The position numbers and the translations under genes were made by a program. A stretch of DNA of 64,000 nt, from positions 25,647-89,646 of the forward strand of contig JBCDFA010000002.1 of NCBI GenBank assembly GCA_039178835.1. The letters run 5' to 3'. Of the stretch, positions 58,318 through 64,000 are shown one piece after another (positions within the stretch are counted from its first letter, which is position 1; each line of letters begins with the position of its first letter). This stretch comes from AL-N1 sp039178835. Lineage in GTDB: Bacteria > Chloroflexota > Chloroflexia > Chloroflexales > Roseiflexaceae. Under the pieces are notes generated by a model. It did not search any database, was not told where the DNA came from, and worked only from the letters and a program-made list of their open reading frames with translations.

Positions 58318-58346
58318 ATTATACTCCTTTGTTTACCAAATTTAAA
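58318..58346 (-). promoter_or_regulatory. Promoter of the c-type haem protein gene
   Basis: TTTAAA (58341-58346), 17-bp spacer, TATAAT (58318-58323) on the minus strand, just upstream of the operator. Confidence 0.55.
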
Positions 58347-58472
58347 TAACAATAGTGTGACAAACAATCATATACAATCTCACAATCTTAATAAAGAAAA
58401 ACCATTTTGAGCTACTTCGCTAAAGATTAGGATACCTCTGAAAGCGAATATATAGATATTACCTACATCAGA

Positions 58473-58500
58473 TTGTTATCATTGCACTTTCTGGTACTAT
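58473..58500 (+). promoter_or_regulatory. Candidate alr promoter
   Basis: TTGTTA, 16-bp spacer, TACTAT, about 110 bases before the start codon. The rest of the 58257-58611 gap is AT-rich with no gene. Confidence 0.4.
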
Positions 58501-58611
58501 CCGTTAATCTACGCCAGGCATTGTAGTCCCCAGCAGACCCAGTATGTCTGAGGAGATAGAAGATGTTTGTTAGCATAGTGCTCACCCACCACACATCTTT
58601 GAGGATCTTAC

Positions 58612-59754
58612 ATGGATGAATTGTTTTCTGTTATGACGACGGATCGTCTCGCATGGGTAGAAGTTGATGAACGTGCAATTCAACAAAACACACAACTTTT
58701 ATGTCAACACATTGGATCGCAGGTTGCTCTTTTTGCTGTCGTGAAAGCGGATGCCTATGGCCATGGCGCCTTGCTGGCTGCACCGGCCATGCTTGCTGGT
58801 GGTGCAACCGGGCTGGCGGTGGCCACAGTTGGTGAAGGTCGTCGGTTGCGTGAAGCAGCGATTGATGCACCCATTCTGGTTTTGGAATATATTCCACCAG
58901 AACAAGTTGAAGAGGCATTCCGCTACGATCTGACCTTGACGATTGGTGCACCTGAGACCTTTTGCGCGGCTGCATATATCGGACGTATATCAGGAAGACC
59001 AATGAGGGTACACCTCAAAATCGAGACAGGTATGCATCGCGTTGGCTTCCTCCCAGATGAAGCGGTTGCCTTTCTCGACAATGTACAGGAGGTAGATGGA
59101 GTAATCTGGGAAGGTATCTACACACACTTTGCAGCCGCAGATGAACCACTACGGCCTGAAACAGATCAGCAAATTAAGCAATTTCAGGCGGTTTTGGAGG
59201 CTCTCGGCACGAGAGGATGGCAATTTCCCATGGTTCACTCGTGCAACAGTGCTGGAACACTCTGTTTCCCACAATATCACTATAATGCCATACGCGCTGG
59301 TATAGCCCTCTATGGGGCTGCACCCAGCGATGAAGTTTGTCTTCCTTCAGGATTTCGACCAGCGCTTTCCTTCCACACACGTGTTGTTCGTGTCGCCACA
59401 GCCCCTGCTGGCAGCCCTATCTCCTATGGCGGACGTTATGTCACGCAAGAGACAAGCCGTATTGCGACTATTGCCGCAGGATATGCCGATGGTGTACGAC
59501 GCAGTCCAGCCTGGCGTGAGGTGCTGATACATGGCCAACGTGCACCCATCGTCGGACGCATCTGCATGGACTATGCCATGGTAGATGTCACACATATCCC
59601 AGAAACGATAGTCGGAGATGTCGTTACGCTGTTGGGTGAACAGGAGGGTGCAGCTATTATGGCGGAAGAGGTAGGGCAGTGGCTTGATACCAGCGCGTAC
59701 GAAGTACTAACCACTATTGCCCCAGGTGAGCCACGGATACGTACACTCAGCTAG
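58612..59754 (+). CDS. alr: Alanine racemase (Alr)
   Basis: A 380-aa PLP enzyme that interconverts L- and D-alanine for peptidoglycan. K45 in AVVKADAYGHGA forms the Schiff base. LKIETGMHRVGF, the YGAAP turn, the catalytic-Tyr region GAGYADG-like IAAGYADGVRR and VGRICMDYAMVDVT complete the family pattern. GAGGAT precedes the ATG. It converges with the SDR gene, with two bases between stops. Confidence 0.94.
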   Translation: MDELFSVMTTDRLAWVEVDERAIQQNTQLLCQHIGSQVALFAVVKADAYGHGALLAAPAMLAGGATGLAVATVGEGRRLREAAIDAPILVLEYIPPEQVEEAFRYDLTLTIGAPETFCAAAYIGRISGRPMRVHLKIETGMHRVGFLPDEAVAFLDNVQEVDGVIWEGIYTHFAAADEPLRPETDQQIKQFQAVLEALGTRGWQFPMVHSCNSAGTLCFPQYHYNAIRAGIALYGAAPSDEVCLPSGFRPALSFHTRVVRVATAPAGSPISYGGRYVTQETSRIATIAAGYADGVRRSPAWREVLIHGQRAPIVGRICMDYAMVDVTHIPETIVGDVVTLLGEQEGAAIMAEEVGQWLDTSAYEVLTTIAPGEPRIRTLS

Positions 59755-59756
59755 TT

Positions 59757-60476
59757 TCACATATCCAATTGACGTGGCATAATTGATAGATTGTCGATGC
59801 GGACAGATGATGGCAGGGTGCAGGTCCACAACACGGTCTCCGCGACATCCTCCGCTGACATCAACTGCCGACGGAATTCATCACTCGGATTGAGTGGATA
59901 AATGTCCGTGTTGACCAGTCCGGGAAATACGGTTGTCACATAGACATTGTATGGTCGTAACTCAAGACTGAGTGACTGGGCAAGACCATCAAGTGCAAAT
60001 TTTGCGGCGCAGAATGGCGCAATGTTGGCCACGCCAGCCTTCCCCACCCGTGAGCTAATATTGACAATCGTGCCGCTTCGCTGCTGTTTCATGTGTGGTA
60101 TGACTGCACGCGTCATATAAAAGCATCCATTTAGATTTGTATCGATAACCGTATGAAATTCCGCATCGCTAAACTGTTCCAATGGTGCCACTTTCAACAT
60201 CACCCCAGCACTGTTTACCAGAATGTCGATGTGGCCAAACATATTGTGAGCACTTTCTACCAATTGTTCGACCTGAGCAGGATCAGTAACATCGGTTGGT
60301 AACGCCACTGCACGTCCTCCAGTGCTCGCAATTTCACTGACCAACTCCTCGAGCTTATCTGGTCGACGTGCTGCAACAGCAATCGATGCTCCTTCACGGG
60401 CCAACAAACGGGCCGTCTCATAACCAACACCGCTGGATGCCCCTGTCACAATTGCAACTCGCCCTTGTAACTTCAT
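59757..60476 (-). CDS. SDR-family protein lacking the catalytic tyrosine
   Basis: A 239-aa classical short-chain dehydrogenase fold. TGASSGVG at 11-18 binds NAD(P)H (basic residues R37 and R38 favour NADP), VNSAG at 88-92 and the catalytic-Ser segment NISSRVG follow. The YxxxK motif is F155-C-A-A-K159: the codon is TTC and the spacing from S142 is the usual 13 residues. Reduced or altered activity is expected. The start is the ATG after AGGATTACC. The substrate is unknown; it is divergent from the helicase gene. Confidence 0.87.
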   Translation of the reverse strand: MKLQGRVAIVTGASSGVGYETARLLAREGASIAVAARRPDKLEELVSEIASTGGRAVALPTDVTDPAQVEQLVESAHNMFGHIDILVNSAGVMLKVAPLEQFSDAEFHTVIDTNLNGCFYMTRAVIPHMKQQRSGTIVNISSRVGKAGVANIAPFCAAKFALDGLAQSLSLELRPYNVYVTTVFPGLVNTDIYPLNPSDEFRRQLMSAEDVAETVLWTCTLPSSVRIDNLSIMPRQLDM

Positions 60477-60809
60477 GGTAATCCTCATTTTCACGCTATA
60501 GAGCGCCTCAAGTGCGCATGGAGGGAATTATTTTGCTGCTCATCTGGATTATACCATTCCTTGCTTGGCAATCCAATGTCAGCAGCATATGTCTGGAATA
60601 CACAGTATGTGCAAAATAGTGTAAAAAAGGGTATAATCTATGGGCTTTCACGAAAAATCATGGATTGATGTAGTCATAGCAGACAAACAATACTGCATTA
60701 GCTGCCTCTCACATTTTCGAGAAATTTCGTTTTATAGCGCTCAATGATCGTGCAAGTGTTCAGCTTGTGCGTTGTTATTTATTTTGCTCATTATTAAGGA
60801 TTGTATACT
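60477..60809. other. Divergent intergenic region with long helicase leader
   Basis: TATAAT at 60632-60637 (weak -35) could start the helicase mRNA, leaving about 165 bases of untranslated leader. Cold-shock-type helicases often have such leaders. No gene is seen. Confidence 0.45.
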
Positions 60810-62441
60810 GTGATAACACGTTTTGATCAGTTTGGCTTGAGTGAACCAACCCTGCGTGCCATTCAAGAACTGAATTACGAAGAACCAACCCCTATTCAGG
60901 CACGTACCATCGGCCCTCTTGTCGACCGTAAAGATGTCATCGCTCAAGCACAAACTGGTACTGGCAAGACTGCCGCTTTCGCCTTGCCCATTATTGAATC
61001 ACTCGAATCAAGTACGCAGCATCCACAGGCACTGGTACTCACACCGACACGCGAACTGGCCATGCAGGTAGCTGAGGCTTTTCGTTCCTATGGGAAGTAT
61101 CAACGGCTTTCTATCGTACCGGTCTACGGCGGACAACCCATTACACGCCAATTTCGGGCGCTCAAGCAAGGCGTACAGGTGGTTGTAGGAACACCGGGAC
61201 GTATTCTGGACCATATCAATCGCGGCACGCTAAAACTAGAACATGTACAGATGGTGGTTCTCGATGAGGCTGACGAGATGCTTGATATGGGCTTTATCGA
61301 AGACATCGAGTCAATTCTCCGTGAAACACCAAGCGAACGACAGACCGCATTGTTCTCAGCCACCATGCCTGCACCCATTGTTAAGTTAGCTAAACGCTAT
61401 ATGCAGACTCCTGAACATATCAAAGTCGAAACCCAACAGGTGACGGTCCCACAGATTCGTCAGATCTACTTTGACGTTGGGCCACGCAACAAACTTGACG
61501 TGCTTATACGGGCGCTTGACTTTGAACAGCCAGAGTCAGCCATCATCTTCTGTCGCACCAAGAGCGAGGTCGATTCGCTTGGGGAACGCTTGATTGCACG
61601 TGCTTTTGCCGCCGAAACCCTCCATGGCGATCTGAGCCAGATCCAACGAGATCGCGTGATGGGGCGCTTTCGGACGAGTCAAGTGAAGCTGTTGATTGCT
61701 ACCGATGTGGCTGCACGTGGACTTGATATTGATCACGTGTCACACGTTATCAACTACGATATTCCCCTGTCCCCCGATGTGTACGTCCATCGTATTGGAC
61801 GCACCGGACGAGCAGGTCGTATTGGTTCTGCCATCACACTCATCTATCCACGCGAACGACGATCATTGAAGTCGATTGAGCGCGTAATCGGTACACCCAT
61901 TGAGCGGTTGAAACTTCCGACACTGGCTGATATCGCTGCCAAACGTCGTGAGCGTTTCAAAACAACCCTTGAGGCAACACTCACTGATGACGATCTTGAA
62001 CCATATATGCGCATGGCCGAGACCTTAATCGGAGAACACGACCCGGTCAAAGTGGCTGCAGCAGCTTTTAAAATACTGTTAGGGAACACGTTGGAGGAAG
62101 GTGAGGACACACTTGCTGCACAAGAGCCTAAACTCAAAGAAGAGTATATTAACGATTCGCCGAAAAATCAGCATCGACGGAAGCCCAGTGTTGACTCTGG
62201 TATGACTCGTCTCTTTCTTGATGTGGGCAGCAACGATGGCGTTCGACCTGGGGATATCGTTGGCGCAATTGCCAACGAGGCTGGTATTCCAGGTCGGGCC
62301 ATTGGTGAGATTGAGCTATTTGAGCGCTTTTCTTTCGTTGATGTTCCAACCAAGCAATCAAAGAAAATCCTGCGTGCGCTCAGCAAAACACGAGTTCGCG
62401 GCAACAAAATTGCTCCGAGTGTGGCCAGACCGAAACGCTAA
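60810..62441 (+). CDS. DEAD-box RNA helicase, DeaD/CsdA type
   Basis: A 543-aa ATP-dependent RNA helicase. Q-motif (TPIQARTIGPL), AQTGTGKT, PTRELAMQV, TPGR, DEADEMLDMGF and SATMP lie in the first RecA lobe; IIFCRTK, ATDVAARGLDID and HRIGRTGRAGR in the second. Residues from about 465 on resemble the DbpA-type RNA-binding domain found in DeaD/CsdA, ending in a basic tail. The GTG start nine bases after AAGGA is preferred to the TTG touching it. Likely role in ribosome assembly or mRNA unwinding, perhaps at low temperature. Confidence 0.93.
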   Translation: MITRFDQFGLSEPTLRAIQELNYEEPTPIQARTIGPLVDRKDVIAQAQTGTGKTAAFALPIIESLESSTQHPQALVLTPTRELAMQVAEAFRSYGKYQRLSIVPVYGGQPITRQFRALKQGVQVVVGTPGRILDHINRGTLKLEHVQMVVLDEADEMLDMGFIEDIESILRETPSERQTALFSATMPAPIVKLAKRYMQTPEHIKVETQQVTVPQIRQIYFDVGPRNKLDVLIRALDFEQPESAIIFCRTKSEVDSLGERLIARAFAAETLHGDLSQIQRDRVMGRFRTSQVKLLIATDVAARGLDIDHVSHVINYDIPLSPDVYVHRIGRTGRAGRIGSAITLIYPRERRSLKSIERVIGTPIERLKLPTLADIAAKRRERFKTTLEATLTDDDLEPYMRMAETLIGEHDPVKVAAAAFKILLGNTLEEGEDTLAAQEPKLKEEYINDSPKNQHRRKPSVDSGMTRLFLDVGSNDGVRPGDIVGAIANEAGIPGRAIGEIELFERFSFVDVPTKQSKKILRALSKTRVRGNKIAPSVARPKR

Positions 62442-62463
62442 TACACAGTAGAAGGAGATACCC

Positions 62464-63447
62464 ATGACCACATCACAGCATCCATATCTCGGCATCATGT
62501 TTCGCTGCCAACTACCACCGGAACGGCTGGTTGAGTATGCACGTCGTGCCGAAGCTGCTGGTTTTGGGGAACTATGGATCGTGGAGGATTGCTTTTTTGC
62601 CGGTGGCATTGCATCAGTCGCTACGGCGCTCCATGCCACAACGACAATCAAAATTGGGTTGGGAATCTTGCCAGCGGTTGTGCGAAACCCGGCGTTTGCC
62701 GCGATGGAACTGGCCACGCTGGCGCGTCTCCATCCAGGGCGCTTGGTTGCCGGGCTTGGGCATGGTGTTGCTAGCTGGATGCGGCAAGTTGGTGCGTTTC
62801 CGCCCTCACAGGTTGCAGCACTCCACGAAGTTACCAATACTGTTCGTCGATTGCTTAATGGGGAAGAAGTTGCTTTCCACGGTTCGTATGTGCATCTCGA
62901 TCATGTCCAGTTGGAGTTTCCACCACAACAGCCACCACCGATTGCGCTTGGTGTGCGTGGCCCCCGATCACTGGCGCTGTCAGGGCAAGTCGCCGATGGA
63001 ACTATCCTTGCAGAAAATTCTTCGCCTTCGTACATAACCTGGGTTCGCCAGCACATCGCACGTGGTCAACAGGAAGCCGGTCGCACGGACCATCATCAGC
63101 TTATTGTGTATACACATTGTTGTATCGATGCTGACCCGGCAGCCGCCCGGCAACGACTCCGCAAAGAAATTGCGCCAGTTATGGCTTCGGGAGCTATCAA
63201 TGTTCAGCTTGCACCCATGGGCATCCTCCCCGAGGTTGAGGCGATGGCCTTGCAGGGCGGCGCAGACTATCTGGTAGAAACCATGCCGGATGAGTGGCTT
63301 GATCAACTGGCGGTGGTCGGCACACCCGACGATGCACGCACGAGCATCGAGCGACTGGCTGCGGCTGGTGCCGACTCGGTAGTGCTGGTACCGCTCCTTG
63401 ATGAGCAGGATATCCCATTTGAGCAATGGGCAGGATTGATTGGGTAG
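62464..63447 (+). CDS. LLM class flavin-dependent oxidoreductase
   Basis: A 327-aa TIM-barrel enzyme of the luciferase-like monooxygenase group, F420- or FMN-dependent. ARRAEAAGFGELWIVED, TIKIGLGILPAVVRNP, LATLARLHPGRLVAGLGHG and GVRGPRSLALSGQVADGTILAE are characteristic. GTPDDARTSIERLAAAGADSVVLVP near the end is the usual C-terminal helix and strand. The substrate is unknown. AGAAGGAGATA precedes the ATG, 22 bases after the helicase stop, so the two are cotranscribed. Confidence 0.9.
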   Translation: MTTSQHPYLGIMFRCQLPPERLVEYARRAEAAGFGELWIVEDCFFAGGIASVATALHATTTIKIGLGILPAVVRNPAFAAMELATLARLHPGRLVAGLGHGVASWMRQVGAFPPSQVAALHEVTNTVRRLLNGEEVAFHGSYVHLDHVQLEFPPQQPPPIALGVRGPRSLALSGQVADGTILAENSSPSYITWVRQHIARGQQEAGRTDHHQLIVYTHCCIDADPAAARQRLRKEIAPVMASGAINVQLAPMGILPEVEAMALQGGADYLVETMPDEWLDQLAVVGTPDDARTSIERLAAAGADSVVLVPLLDEQDIPFEQWAGLIG

Positions 63448-63468
63448 ACCCTACCAATGTCTATTCGT

Positions 63469-63532
63469 GTAGCGGCGGCTTGTAGCCGCCTGATATCTCT
63501 TCAGCAGACCGACGGTTGCAAACCGCCGCTAC
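63469..63532. repeat. REP-like element with nested hairpins
   Basis: GTAGCGGCGG (63469-63478) pairs with CCGCCGCTAC (63523-63532). Inside are GGCGGCT-TGT-AGCCGCC (63474-63490) and CGGTT-GCA-AACCG (63513-63525). It lies between converging genes and may serve as a bidirectional terminator. Confidence 0.75.
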
Positions 63533-63550
63533 AGACATTCCGTTACCCAT

Positions 63551-64000
63551 TCACATAGCAACCTCAACAATTGTTAGCCCCTCATGTGGCATGGGCGGCT
63601 CAAACAACGGCTCAAAACGGAGCAACTCTGCCTCACTGATAACGTGTGTACCAGGTGGCTGCCCCTGATTACGTCGGCGGAGGCGTTCCTGTAGCATTGG
63701 TAATGAGCGTGGGAAGTAGTAGAGACAATGCGGAAATCCCGCTGCATTGATGCGATCCTTCCACTGCTTCCGTCGCTGGGCATTCCACAGACTCCAGTCA
63801 AGAATGACCTCAACACCACGGGCAAGTAGCTGCAGCGCAACAGACCAGATCTGTTCCTGGCAGCGTCCCACGTACTCGCCATACTCAGGATCATAGATGG
63901 TGTAATCATACAGGTTGATCATCCACTCATCGAGCGTAAAACGAATCGCCCGTCGTTCGGTAGCTATCCGACGGGCGAAGGTCGTTTTGCCAGATGTGGG
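63551..64000 (-). CDS. P-loop kinase-like ATPase, partial
   Basis: The C-terminal 149 codons of a gene whose start lies beyond the window. The frame is open to the last base and begins PTSGKTTFARR, the end of a Walker A motif, then FTLDEWM. WSLWNAQRRKQW and LQERLRRRNQG follow, resembling the AAA_33 / zeta-toxin-like small-molecule kinase group. The substrate is unknown. An ATG at 63922 is internal, not the start. Confidence 0.82.
   Translation of the reverse strand, partial: PTSGKTTFARRIATERRAIRFTLDEWMINLYDYTIYDPEYGEYVGRCQEQIWSVALQLLARGVEVILDWSLWNAQRRKQWKDRINAAGFPHCLYYFPRSLPMLQERLRRRNQGQPPGTHVISEAELLRFEPLFEPPMPHEGLTIVEVAM

Overview
The window looks like bacterial chromosome of roughly 50% GC, most likely Chloroflexota (Chloroflexia, perhaps Herpetosiphon-like). 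That placement is an inference from gene content and protein character: a coproporphyrin-type haem cluster, delta-60 repeat proteins and REP-like 'GTAGCGGCGG' intergenic repeats. No rRNA or other marker gene is present to confirm it. I saw no tRNA, rRNA, CRISPR array or transposase.

The dominant structure is a giant perfect inverted repeat. Bases 1-19177 are the reverse complement of 19178-38354 (position x maps to 38355-x), with no spacer and a short AT-rich axis at 19177/19178. Every ORF in one arm has an identical twin in the other, and the left arm ends exactly at base 1, inside a gene that is complete in the right arm. The simplest reading is a fold-back at a contig end (library or assembly chimera, or a hairpin DNA end read around), so the left arm probably adds no new genes. 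Full gene descriptions are given for the right arm; left-arm entries point to them.

Right arm, from the axis outwards: two tandem paralogous secreted four-cysteine proteins; a class V aminotransferase-like PLP enzyme; a TetR regulator divergent from a haloalkane-dehalogenase-like lipoprotein, with two operator palindromes between them; a GH78 alpha-L-rhamnosidase; a CPBP membrane protease; the biotin operon bioF-bioA-bioD-bioB; an ANTAR response regulator; and, convergent to it, a sulP(STAS-rhodanese)-glpX pair. A secreted delta-60 repeat protein straddles the end of the repeat.

Unique part (38355-64000): a phytol/dolichol-kinase-like membrane protein, recJ, and a tail-anchored pseudokinase carrying a DnaJ-type zinc-finger. 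Next is a 12-kb minus-strand haem cluster, in transcription order hemY, an HTH regulator, hemA, hemQ, hemE, a GNAT gene, hemH, hemC, hemD, a DUF1990 gene, hemB and hemL. It encodes every step from glutamyl-tRNA to haem b by the coproporphyrin-dependent route and has a near-consensus promoter in front of hemY. Upstream of it lies a large secreted protein with a c-type haem motif behind a LacI/CcpA-type operator. Then come alanine racemase, an SDR protein lacking the catalytic Tyr, a DEAD-box helicase with an LLM-class flavin oxidoreductase, a REP-like repeat, and a P-loop kinase-like gene cut by the window end.
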